A stretch of 10,662 nt of DNA from Neisseria lactamica (GTDB lineage Bacteria; Pseudomonadota; Gammaproteobacteria; Burkholderiales; Neisseriaceae): positions 1 to 10,662 of the forward strand of contig JUNU01000364.1 in NCBI GenBank assembly GCA_001067655.1, in the 5' to 3' direction. The position numbers were made by a program, and so were the translations under genes. Below are positions 1 to 5,728 of the stretch, one piece after another; the stretch's first letter is position 1, and each line of letters opens with the position of its first letter. Below the pieces are notes generated by a model. That model was not told where the DNA came from. It saw only the letters and a program-made list of their open reading frames with translations, and ran no database searches.

Positions 1-53
1 ATAGTACGGCAAGGCGAGGCAACGCCGTACTGGTTTAAAGTTAATCCACTATA
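1..53 (-). repeat. Correia-type repeat (CREE/NEMIS), short form, truncated by window edge
   Basis: Read on the minus strand this begins TATAGTGGATTAACTTTAAA, the Correia terminal inverted repeat, and continues through the conserved GTACGGCGTTGCCTCGCC block. After the block, GCCTT joins directly to GCCGTACTAT, the junction expected of the short class that lacks the roughly 50-bp internal segment carrying the IHF site. The far end lies outside the window. Family identification is from memory of Neisseria Correia elements. These are non-autonomous MITE-like repeats inserted at TA, and some carry promoters or are RNase III substrates. Confidence 0.85.
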
Positions 54-94
54 CAATGCGTTGGCACCACTATGTTTGAAACGACAGGACTAGT

Positions 95-721
95 CTATTT
101 TTCATAACTGCAAGCAACGGTGTTCATTTTCCATAGCAATTTGCTTTTTTCCGCATTTTCTCCATTTATATCCAATTTGACTTGACAAATATCTTTAGCT
201 TTCTTGCAAGTTGGATATTCTTCTTCAGATTTACTGAAACAAACTACATTTCTTTCCGGTTCGCTTATATCTTCTCCAAGAAATGAATATTCATGTCCAA
301 ATTCGAGCCGTTCAGTATTCATTTCTTCATGTTCCGTTGCACTAAAAAATACTATATGCAGAAGATTATTAGTCATCATTTTGAAAACCAATGTTGAATT
401 TTTTGGAATTTCTATATTTTGTCGCATAATTCTTTTTGTCATGTAGTATTCGAATTTTGCATCTCCATTAGAAGGGTAGTCATAATAATAGTGTACTTCA
501 ATTGGATAATCATTCTGATTATGTACTTTAATGTGGCGTACATTCTTATTTTCACACGAATACTTATCTCCATTTCCAATTAGCATCCACTCTTTATCTT
601 TAGAAAGAAATCTCTTACACCATAACTCTTTTCCAGGTGTGTCAATCCAAGCATAAGAAAATAGCAATGCTAAAACAATAAAAGGAGAAAGAGCTATAAA
701 AAATAAGATTTTTTTACTCAT
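95..721 (-). CDS. hypothetical Cys-rich exported or membrane-anchored protein
   Basis: This is a 208-residue protein of unrecognised family. Residues 5-25 form one hydrophobic segment after an SKK start, so it is either an uncleaved N-terminal anchor or a signal peptide. There is no lipobox. The rest is hydrophilic and rich in Lys, Glu, Asn and Tyr, with six cysteines (35, 56, 161, 172, 179, 204), an even number compatible with disulfides in the periplasm. The ATG at 721 is preceded only by a weak A/G-rich stretch (AAAGAAAG), so translation may be weak or the start uncertain. The gene is clearly AT-rich, unlike the opp genes, which suggests horizontal acquisition. It lies 191 bp downstream of the lipoprotein gene on the same strand, so co-transcription is possible. 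It could be an immunity or adaptor protein of an accessory locus, but nothing in the sequence proves this. Confidence 0.65.
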   Translation of the reverse strand: MSKKILFFIALSPFIVLALLFSYAWIDTPGKELWCKRFLSKDKEWMLIGNGDKYSCENKNVRHIKVHNQNDYPIEVHYYYDYPSNGDAKFEYYMTKRIMRQNIEIPKNSTLVFKMMTNNLLHIVFFSATEHEEMNTERLEFGHEYSFLGEDISEPERNVVCFSKSEEEYPTCKKAKDICQVKLDINGENAEKSKLLWKMNTVACSYEK

Positions 722-845
722 TGTCTTTAACTTTCTTTAATATTAATTAATCATGATTTCGTTTTGGCTTTTCCCGATTATCCTTATGACAATTTTCTTT
801 ATGTAATATTTTTGCACCTTTAAATTTAGCCTTATCTGTCAGTAA

Positions 846-867
846 GTAGGTTGGGCGTAGCGCAATG
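846..867. repeat. possible dispersed intergenic repeat fragment
   Basis: The 22-bp stretch starting GTAGGTTGGGCGTAGCGCAA resembles short dispersed sequences often seen between genes in Neisseria and other proteobacteria. It is more GC-rich than its surroundings and sits between the two accessory genes. It shares a GC-rich, CTACG/CCCA-like character with the module tails at 1752 and 5699, but homology is not established. The rest of 722-912 shows nothing convincing. Confidence 0.3.
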
Positions 868-912
868 ATACCTTCAAATCGCTCAAAATATTGGGTTAAG
901 CCTAATTTAGGC

Positions 913-1407
913 TTACAGTTCTTTTTTAAGCGTCCGTGTATCAAAGTCGATGACAAAAGGCTTGGATCGATAACCGCGATCCATTCCCTCGTAGAATGCA
1001 GCTACACATTTGAATGTATATCTTTTTTGTTTGAATTTTTCCTGTATGCAATCAGATGAATTATGGTATCTGCACAAGTGGATACTTCCTGTCAAACTAT
1101 CAGTCTGGTTATTTTTTAGCTCACTATATTCTGGACCAAGAATAAATCCAAATAACTCTACTTTACTAAATAACTTTGCATCATGTATTTTTTCAACACT
1201 TTCACAATTGGCATGATGTGTATATGCTTTTTGTAAATTATTTATCATTTCTTGTTTAGTATTAATAAAATCTATATCAAACACGATTTCATTAAATTCT
1301 TTGTTGATCACATAATTTTTAGGTTGCAACTCATAATCATTAAAAGAAACGATACATGAGGCTAGAAATAGAACTGCGATAAAAATTAAATATTTACCTT
1401 TCGACAC
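913..1407 (-). CDS. hypothetical small lipoprotein
   Basis: This 164-residue protein has a clear lipoprotein signal: a short Lys-containing N-terminus, a hydrophobic run at residues 6-17 and the lipobox Leu-Ala-Ser-Cys with the lipidated Cys at 18. The residue after Cys is Ile, so there is no Asp inner-membrane retention signal. The mature part has four further cysteines (68, 112, 120, 134), enough for two disulfides, and no family I recognise. The start is GTG at 1407. It is supported by AGAGGA (1416-1421 on the plus strand as TCCTCT) with an 8-nt spacer, and by the lipoprotein signal starting exactly there. The gene is AT-rich like its downstream neighbour at 95-721, and both encode exported Cys-containing proteins, so they may belong to one acquired unit. 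Confidence 0.75.
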   Translation of the reverse strand: MSKGKYLIFIAVLFLASCIVSFNDYELQPKNYVINKEFNEIVFDIDFINTKQEMINNLQKAYTHHANCESVEKIHDAKLFSKVELFGFILGPEYSELKNNQTDSLTGSIHLCRYHNSSDCIQEKFKQKRYTFKCVAAFYEGMDRGYRSKPFVIDFDTRTLKKEL

Positions 1408-1683
1408 TTTTTAATTCCTCTGGATAAGATGGTAAAAGCAGGTTTGTCTTTTTTCGAATAGTTTTTGCGTAAATATCATGCTTATCATGGTTGCAGTTGT
1501 TGGTTGGGTAATGTTCTTGGGTGTTGGAGGTTTCGATAGAGGTAAAAGAACGGGGTAGGATTAGCGGTCAGCCATGAGGGTTATGATGAAAGTCTGAATA
1601 TAAGTCAAAATGACAGGTAGGATAAACAACGGATGATAAGAGGTAAAGATGTTGTATGGGTGGTTTGGGAGGGAAGGGGGATG
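1408..1683. other. non-coding spacer, no confident feature
   Basis: With the DUS module that follows, the gap between the lipoprotein gene and the ATPase gene is 372 bp. The part nearest 1408 is AT-rich and must hold any promoter for the leftward lipoprotein gene, but I find no convincing -35/-10 pair. From about 1500 the plus strand becomes purine- and G-rich. The plus-strand reading frame beginning at 1633 runs into the antisense of the ATPase gene and is not credible. Confidence 0.5.
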
Positions 1684-1720
1684 AAAGGTCGTCTGAAAGT
1701 GGGTTTTCAGACGACCTTTT
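1684..1720. terminator. DUS inverted repeat, probable terminator of the opp genes
   Basis: AAAGGTCGTCTGAAA (1684-1698) and TTTTCAGACGACCTTTT (1704-1720) form a long stem with a loop of about 5 nt. Both arms contain exact 12-mer DUS (1686-1697 and 1706-1717). It lies 60 bp beyond the stop of the leftward ATPase gene. On either strand the stem is followed by only a short T tract (3 to 4 Ts), so it is a modest bidirectional terminator candidate as well as an uptake signal. Confidence 0.7.
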
Positions 1721-1776
1721 GGTATTTGTGTAGTTCGTGTGCGAAGCCCACGCTACGTTGGGTTTCAGACGACCTT
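1684..1776. repeat. composite DUS module, copy 3
   Basis: The DUS hairpin is followed by a small second inverted repeat (CGTGTGC-GAA-GCCCACG, 1736-1752, one mismatch), then CTACG and a third exact DUS (1764-1775). The same order of parts appears at 5629-5722 and partly at 5454-5547. The last DUS lies four bases beyond the stop codon of the ATPase gene. Confidence 0.6.
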
Positions 1777-1779
1777 GGG

Positions 1780-3384
1780 TCAGAGGTCGAAGGCAGCGGT
1801 GATGAGGCGTTTGGTGTAGTCTTTCTGCGGGTGGTGGAAGATTTGGTCTGCACTGCCGTATTCGACGAGTTCTCCGTGCTGCATGACGGCGACGTTGTCG
1901 CTGACGGCGCGGACGACGGAGAGGTCGTGGCTGATGAAGATGTAGGTCAGTCCGTATTTGGTTTGGAGTCCGCGCAGCAGTTCGACAACTTTGATTTGGA
2001 CGGAGCGGTCGAGGGCGGAGGTGGGTTCGTCGAGGAGGATGAACTTGGGCCGCAGGATGAGGGCGCGGGCGATGGCGATGCGTTGGCGTTGTCCGCCTGA
2101 GAATTCGTGCGGGTAGCGGTTGAGTGCGTCAGCGGGCAGGGAGACTTCGTCCAGGACTTTGAGGACGAGTTCGGTGCGCTGGGTTTTGGTCATTTCGGGG
2201 CGGTGGACGGTGAGGCCTTCGCCTATGATTTCGCCGACGGTGAGGCGAGGGGAGAGTGAGCCGTAGGGGTCTTGGAAGACCATTTGGCGTTCGGCTTTGA
2301 GCTGGCGCGCGCGTTCGGGGGTGAGGGCGGCGAGGTCGCTGCCGTCGAAGTGTATGCTGCCTTGGTAGGGGAGCATTTGCATGATGGCTTTGCCGAGCGT
2401 GGATTTGCCGGAACCGGATTCGCCGACGATGCCGAGGGTTTCGCCTTGGCGGATGGCGAGGCTGATGTTTTTGACGGCGTGGAAGGTTTTGAGGGGTTTG
2501 CCGAAGAAGTTGTGTTTGAGGGTGAAGTGGACGTTGATGCGGTCGGCGCGGATGAGCTCGGGTGGGTTGCCTTCTACGGGGTCTTTCATGCCTTTGGGGA
2601 CGGAGTGGATGAGTTGGGCGGTGTAGGGGTGGGTGGGGTTGGCGAAAACTTGTTTGATTTTGCCGCGCTCGACGATTTCGCCGTCTTTCATGACGCAGAC
2701 GGTTTCGGAGTAGTGTTCGGCGAGTCCGAGGTCGTGGGTGATGAAGATTATCGCCATGCCCATTTGTTTTTGGAGGTCGTGGAGGAGGTCGAGGATTTCT
2801 GCCTGGATGGTAACGTCGAGGGCGGTGGTGGGTTCGTCGGCGATGAGCAGGGCGGGCTCGTTGAGCAGCGCCATGGCGATCATGATGCGCTGGAGCTGGC
2901 CGCCTGAGAATTCGTGGGGGTATTGTTTCAGACGACGTTCTGCTTCGCGGATGCCGACGCGGTTGAGGAGGTCGAGGATGCGTTCGCGGGCGGCTTTGCG
3001 GGTGATGGTTTTGTTGTGGACGCGCAGGGCTTCCATGAGCTGGGTGCCGATTTTCATGAAGGGGTTCAGCGAGGTCATGGGCTCTTGGAAGATGAAGCTG
3101 ATGCGTCCGCCGCGCAGGCTGCGGAGGGTTTTTTCGTCTGCGTCGAGGATGGATGTGCCGTCGAAGGTGATACGCGAGTCTTGTCCGTAACGGGTACTAT
3201 TTTCGGGCAGGAGGCGCATGAGGGACATGGCGGTAACGGATTTGCCGGAACCGGATTCGCCGACGAGGGCGAGGGTTTCGCCTTTGGCGACTTTGAAGCT
3301 GATGTTGCGCACGGCGTGGACGGTTTTTTCGTGGAGTTGGAAGCGGATGTCGAGGTTTTCGACGGTGAGTAACGGGGTGTTCAT
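1780..3384 (-). CDS. fused two-domain oligopeptide ABC transporter ATPase (OppD-OppF role, YejF type)
   Basis: This 534-residue cytoplasmic protein holds two complete ABC ATPase domains that would hydrolyse ATP to drive peptide import through OppB/OppC. NBD1: Walker A GESGSGKS (42-49), Q-loop Gln100, signature FSGGQ (159-163), Walker B ending Asp183-Glu184, H-loop His217. NBD2: Walker A 321-328, Gln371, FSGGQ (428-432), Asp452-Glu453, His486. All catalytic motifs look intact in both halves. A peptide-transporter HPYT motif follows NBD1 (252-255), with a KDYT variant near the C-terminus. The length fits YejF (about 530) rather than separate OppD and OppF, and the Cys-rich cluster found after the NBD in many OppD/DppD proteins is absent (I see one Cys, at 230). 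The start ATG has GAGGA (3392-3396) 7 nt upstream and follows the oppC stop by 22 nt, so the two are surely co-transcribed. Last gene of the opp cluster. Confidence 0.95.
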   Translation of the reverse strand: MNTPLLTVENLDIRFQLHEKTVHAVRNISFKVAKGETLALVGESGSGKSVTAMSLMRLLPENSTRYGQDSRITFDGTSILDADEKTLRSLRGGRISFIFQEPMTSLNPFMKIGTQLMEALRVHNKTITRKAARERILDLLNRVGIREAERRLKQYPHEFSGGQLQRIMIAMALLNEPALLIADEPTTALDVTIQAEILDLLHDLQKQMGMAIIFITHDLGLAEHYSETVCVMKDGEIVERGKIKQVFANPTHPYTAQLIHSVPKGMKDPVEGNPPELIRADRINVHFTLKHNFFGKPLKTFHAVKNISLAIRQGETLGIVGESGSGKSTLGKAIMQMLPYQGSIHFDGSDLAALTPERARQLKAERQMVFQDPYGSLSPRLTVGEIIGEGLTVHRPEMTKTQRTELVLKVLDEVSLPADALNRYPHEFSGGQRQRIAIARALILRPKFILLDEPTSALDRSVQIKVVELLRGLQTKYGLTYIFISHDLSVVRAVSDNVAVMQHGELVEYGSADQIFHHPQKDYTKRLITAAFDL

Positions 3385-3406
3385 GGGTGTGTCCTCGTGG
3401 TGTGTG

Positions 3407-4315
3407 TCAGCGGTCTTTGGGGTCGAGTGCGTCGCGCAGGCCGTCGCCGATAAAGTTGAAGCAGAAGAGGGTGGCGACGAGGAAGAAGCAGGGGACGAGG
3501 AGCTGCCACGGGGCGGCTTCCATGGAGGCTGCGCCTTCTTGGAGCATGGAGCCCCAACTGGTCTTGGGTTCTTGTACGCCCAATCCGAGGAAGCTGAGGA
3601 AGGATTCGAACATGATCATGCCGGGTACGAGCAGGGAGGCGTAAACCATGACGACGCCGAGTACGTTGGGGATGATGTGGCGGGTAACGATGCGGCGTCG
3701 GGATACGCCTGTGATGCGGGCGGCTTCGACGAATTCTTTGTGTTTGAGGCTGAGGGTTTGACCGCGGACGATGCGGGCGACGTCCAACCATGAGACGAGT
3801 CCGATGGCGACGAAGATGAGTAAGAGGTTGCGCCCGAAGAAGGTGGTCAACAGGATGACGAAAAACATAAACGGAAAGGCGTTGAGGATTTCGAGCAGGC
3901 GCATCATGACGGAGTCGAGTTTGCCGCCGAAAAAGCCTGCGAGTGCGCCGTAGAGCGTGCCGATGACGACGGCGACGAGTGCGCCTGCGATGCCGATGAG
4001 CAGGGAAATGCGTCCGCCGGCTGCGGCTCGGGTAAAGAGGTCGCGTCCGAGCAGGTCGGTGCCGAAGTAGTGGCGGGTGGCGAAGGAAGGCGGGATTTGC
4101 ATGTTGTCCCAGTCTGTGTGGTCGTAAGTGTAGGCGCTGACCCAGGGGACGGCGATAACGAAGAGGATAATGGCGGCAAGGATGAAGACGCTGCACAGGG
4201 CGGCTTTGTTGTTGCTGAAACGCCGCCATGCGTCCTGCCACAGGCTGCGTCCGTGTACTTGTGCCTGTTCGGCGGCTTCTGCTATGGCGCGGGAATTTTT
4301 CTTGTTAAATAGCAT
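3407..4315 (-). CDS. oppC: oligopeptide ABC transporter permease OppC
   Basis: This 302-residue inner-membrane protein matches the length of enteric OppC and shares family motifs: GRSLWQDA near residue 22, HYFGTD..GRDL at 82-93, SVMMRLLEILN.FPFMFF at 135-152 and the C-terminal GDGLRDALDPKDR. The first membrane span is about 39-60, followed by a periplasmic loop and a cluster of spans from about 103. The cytoplasmic EAA loop that docks on the ATPase is at 197-217 (EAA, then G203). It forms the translocation channel with OppB. GGAG (plus-strand CTCC, 4322-4325) lies 6 nt before the ATG. It is 72 bp downstream of oppB, with a DUS hairpin in the gap, and 22 bp upstream of the fused ATPase gene. 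The Opp assignment over Dpp rests on remembered similarity to E. coli OppC, including its N- and C-termini. Confidence 0.95.
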   Translation of the reverse strand: MLFNKKNSRAIAEAAEQAQVHGRSLWQDAWRRFSNNKAALCSVFILAAIILFVIAVPWVSAYTYDHTDWDNMQIPPSFATRHYFGTDLLGRDLFTRAAAGGRISLLIGIAGALVAVVIGTLYGALAGFFGGKLDSVMMRLLEILNAFPFMFFVILLTTFFGRNLLLIFVAIGLVSWLDVARIVRGQTLSLKHKEFVEAARITGVSRRRIVTRHIIPNVLGVVMVYASLLVPGMIMFESFLSFLGLGVQEPKTSWGSMLQEGAASMEAAPWQLLVPCFFLVATLFCFNFIGDGLRDALDPKDR

Positions 4316-4339
4316 GGTGTTCTCCGTTTTTTGTTCGGG

Positions 4340-4377
4340 GGTCGTCTGAAAACGGCAAAACCGGTTTTCAGACGACC
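4340..4377. terminator. DUS stem-loop between oppB and oppC
   Basis: GGTCGTCTGAAAAC (4340-4353) pairs perfectly with GTTTTCAGACGACC (4364-4377), with a 10-nt loop. The right arm is an exact minus-strand DUS (4367-4378) and the left arm has one mismatch in its first base. A run of seven Ts follows on the plus strand (4378-4384), where no gene ends. On the minus strand, in which opp is transcribed, the stem is followed by a C-rich stretch and no T-run. It therefore probably does not fully stop opp transcription, but could attenuate it, stabilise an mRNA end or block antisense transcripts. Confidence 0.6.
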
Positions 4378-4387
4378 TTTTTTTGCT

Positions 4388-5308
4388 TTAATAGCGGATT
4401 TTGGGGTCGATCAGGGCGTAGAGGATGTCGAGTATGGCGTTGAAGACGATGGTCAGTACGCCGACGAGGATGGTCAGCCCCAAGATCATGCCGTAGTCAC
4501 GGTTGAGCGCGCCGTTGACGAAGAGTTGTCCGATGCCGGGCAGTCCGAAGACGCTTTCGATGACGATGGCGCCGGTGATGATGCCGACGAAGGCAGGAAC
4601 GAGATAGGAGAGGATGGGCAGCATGGCGGGACGCAGTGCGTGGCGCAGGACGATGCTGTTCATTGATAATCCTTTGGCGCGGGCGGTGCGGATGTAGGGG
4701 CTGTTCAACACTTCTATCATCGCGCCGCGCGTGATGCGGGCGAGGCCTGCGATATAGCCGATGGAGAGGGCGGCGACGGGCAGGATGAGGCTGGTCAACG
4801 AGCCGTCATTCCAGCCGCCGGCGGGCAGCCATTTGAGGGTGATGGCGAAGATGAAAATCATGATGGGGGCTTTGACGAAGCTGGGGACGACGATGCCGGT
4901 CATGGCGGCGGTCATGATGGTGTAGTCCGCCCATGTGTTGCGCCTGAGTGCGGCGATGATGCCCATGAGTACGCCCAAGACGGTGGAGACGATGAAGGCG
5001 TACACGCCCAGTTCGACGGAGACGGGCAGGGCTTGGGAGAGCAATTCGTTGACGTTGTAGTCTTTGTATTTGAACGAGGGGCCGAGGTCGCCGTGGGCGA
5101 GTTGTTTGAGATAGTTGAAGTATTGCAGGTACATCGGGTCGTTCAGGTGGTATTTGGCCTCGATGTTGGCCAGTACGGCGGGCGGTACGTTTTTGTCGCC
5201 GGTGAAGGGGCTGCCGGGTGCGAGCCGCATCAGGAAGAATGAGACGGTAATCAGGACCAGCATGGTGGGGATGGCGGAAAGTATGCGGCGGATGATGAAT
5301 TTCAGCAT
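4388..5308 (-). CDS. oppB: oligopeptide ABC transporter permease OppB
   Basis: This 306-residue inner-membrane permease has the same length as E. coli OppB and carries its family motifs: FFLMRLAPGSPFTG (24-37), IEAKYHLNDP (49-58), LAHGDLGPSFKYKDY (70-84), GLPGIGQLFVNGALNRDY (255-272) and the C-terminal DPKIRY. The first span is about 11-29 and the others lie after residue 98. The EAA-like cytoplasmic loop is at 208-228 (TARAKG...HALRPA). It pairs with OppC to form the channel for oligopeptides delivered by OppA. A weak ribosome site (AGG, 6 nt from the ATG) is present. The 420-bp gap upstream, filled with DUS repeats and separating it from pepP, suggests its own promoter, although I found no convincing -35/-10. 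Confidence 0.95.
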   Translation of the reverse strand: MLKFIIRRILSAIPTMLVLITVSFFLMRLAPGSPFTGDKNVPPAVLANIEAKYHLNDPMYLQYFNYLKQLAHGDLGPSFKYKDYNVNELLSQALPVSVELGVYAFIVSTVLGVLMGIIAALRRNTWADYTIMTAAMTGIVVPSFVKAPIMIFIFAITLKWLPAGGWNDGSLTSLILPVAALSIGYIAGLARITRGAMIEVLNSPYIRTARAKGLSMNSIVLRHALRPAMLPILSYLVPAFVGIITGAIVIESVFGLPGIGQLFVNGALNRDYGMILGLTILVGVLTIVFNAILDILYALIDPKIRY

Positions 5309-5357
5309 ATCGTACCTGCTCGGGGCTTGGTGGGTCGGAATATGCCTGAATACGGGA

Positions 5358-5380
5358 AGGCGGTCTGAACGGGGTTCGGA
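5358..5380. repeat. eroded DUS inverted repeat
   Basis: AGGCGGTCTGAA (5358-5369) followed by GTTCGGACG resembles a degenerate DUS pair. The left arm differs from the AGGCCGTCTGAA dialect by one base and from AGGTCGTCTGAA by two. The arms still pair with a G-T wobble. It may be a relic of an earlier uptake signal. Confidence 0.4.
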
Positions 5381-5453
5381 CGCTGGGGTTGGTTTTCTCT
5401 TCTTTGTAGTCAGGCCCTTGGTTTTGGAGTGTGCGGGCTTTTGCTTTTATGTA

Positions 5454-5547
5454 TGGTCGTCTGAAACGGGATTTTGGGTTTCAGACGACCTTTTGCTGAT
5501 GCTTTTCGTGGGCAAAGCTCACGCTACGGCTTTTATGGTTGTCTGAA
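5454..5547. repeat. composite DUS module, copy 1
   Basis: The module starts with a DUS stem-loop: left arm GGTCGTCTGAAAC (5455-5467), right arm GTTTCAGACGACC (5478-5490), with an exact minus-strand DUS at 5480-5491 and then TTTT. A tail at 5495-5530 follows, with the small inverted repeat CGTGGGC-AAA-GCTCACG. The tail matches copy 2 at 32 of 36 positions. It ends with a one-mismatch DUS in plus orientation (5536-5547), the opposite of copy 2. The hairpin could act as a weak terminator on the plus strand. Confidence 0.65.
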
Positions 5548-5582
5548 CACTTTGTTTGGATGGGGTTTCGGACGGTTTTTTT
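5536..5582. repeat. eroded DUS inverted repeat with T-run
   Basis: GGTTGTCTGAAC (from 5537) and GTTTCGGACGG (5565-5575) are complementary degenerate DUS arms, followed by seven Ts (5576-5582). The right arm has TCGGAC in place of TCAGAC, the same A-to-G change seen in the eroded hairpin at 5358. Confidence 0.45.
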
Positions 5583-5628
5583 ATTGTGGCGGTTGCGGGT
5601 GGCAGCCTGCGTTTTGGGTTTGTTTCGG

Positions 5629-5670
5629 AGGTCGTCTGAAATCGGATTTTTGGTTTCAGACGACCTTTTT
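5629..5670. terminator. DUS stem-loop downstream of pepP
   Basis: Two exact DUS (5629-5640 plus, 5655-5666 minus) form a stem with a loop of about 12 nt, followed by five Ts on the plus strand. It lies about 60 bp beyond the leftward pepP stop. On the minus strand there is no T-run after the stem, so termination of pepP here would be weak or assisted. Confidence 0.55.
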
Positions 5671-5722
5671 GCTGGTGTTTCTCGTGGGCAAAGCCCACGC
5701 TACGGCCTTTTTCAGACGACCT
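5629..5722. repeat. composite DUS module, copy 2
   Basis: This is the best-preserved copy: DUS hairpin, then a tail from 5671 with the perfect small inverted repeat CGTGGGC-AAA-GCCCACG (5683-5699), CTACGGC, and an exact minus-strand DUS at 5711-5722 that ends 6 bp from the pepP stop codon. It lies 174-175 bp from the matching parts of copy 1. The order is the same as in the copy next to the ATPase gene stop at 1684-1776. Confidence 0.65.
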
Positions 5723-5728
5723 TTGCGG

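Larger units (their letters stand above)
5309..5728. other. repeat-filled spacer between pepP and oppB
   Basis: This 420-bp gene-free stretch is almost wholly built of DUS-derived inverted repeats and two copies of a composite module. In order it holds an eroded hairpin at 5358-5380, an intact one at 5454-5491, an eroded one at 5536-5582, an intact one at 5629-5670 and a single DUS at 5711-5722. The pepP transcript must end here and any oppB promoter must lie here. No ORF in it is credible. Confidence 0.7.

Noticed and set aside
747..956. Minus-strand 69-codon reading frame
   Set aside because: It overlaps the end of the lipoprotein gene, runs through a repeat fragment and has no ribosome site or domain-like composition.
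1633..2100. Plus-strand 155-codon frame with acidic, Gly/Val-rich product
   Set aside because: It is mostly antisense to the fused ATPase gene; its composition is that of a mirror frame of a GC-rich gene.
2272..2907. Plus-strand 211-codon frame opposite the ATPase gene
   Set aside because: Antisense shadow: repetitive Gly/Glu/Val/Phe product, while the minus strand has full ABC motifs.
2927..2938. DUS-like TTCAGACGACGT inside the ATPase gene
   Set aside because: One mismatch in the 12-mer, and the bases encode the conserved Arg-Arg-Leu-Lys before the signature motif, so chance or coding constraint explains it.
3381..4241. Minus-strand 286-codon Arg/His/Pro-rich frame
   Set aside because: It is an out-of-frame shadow of oppC, whose own frame shows complete permease motifs.
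5455..5722. Possible CRISPR-like array because of repeated DUS units
   Set aside because: Repeats are inverted, of unequal spacing and differing decay, with no uniform spacers and no cas genes.
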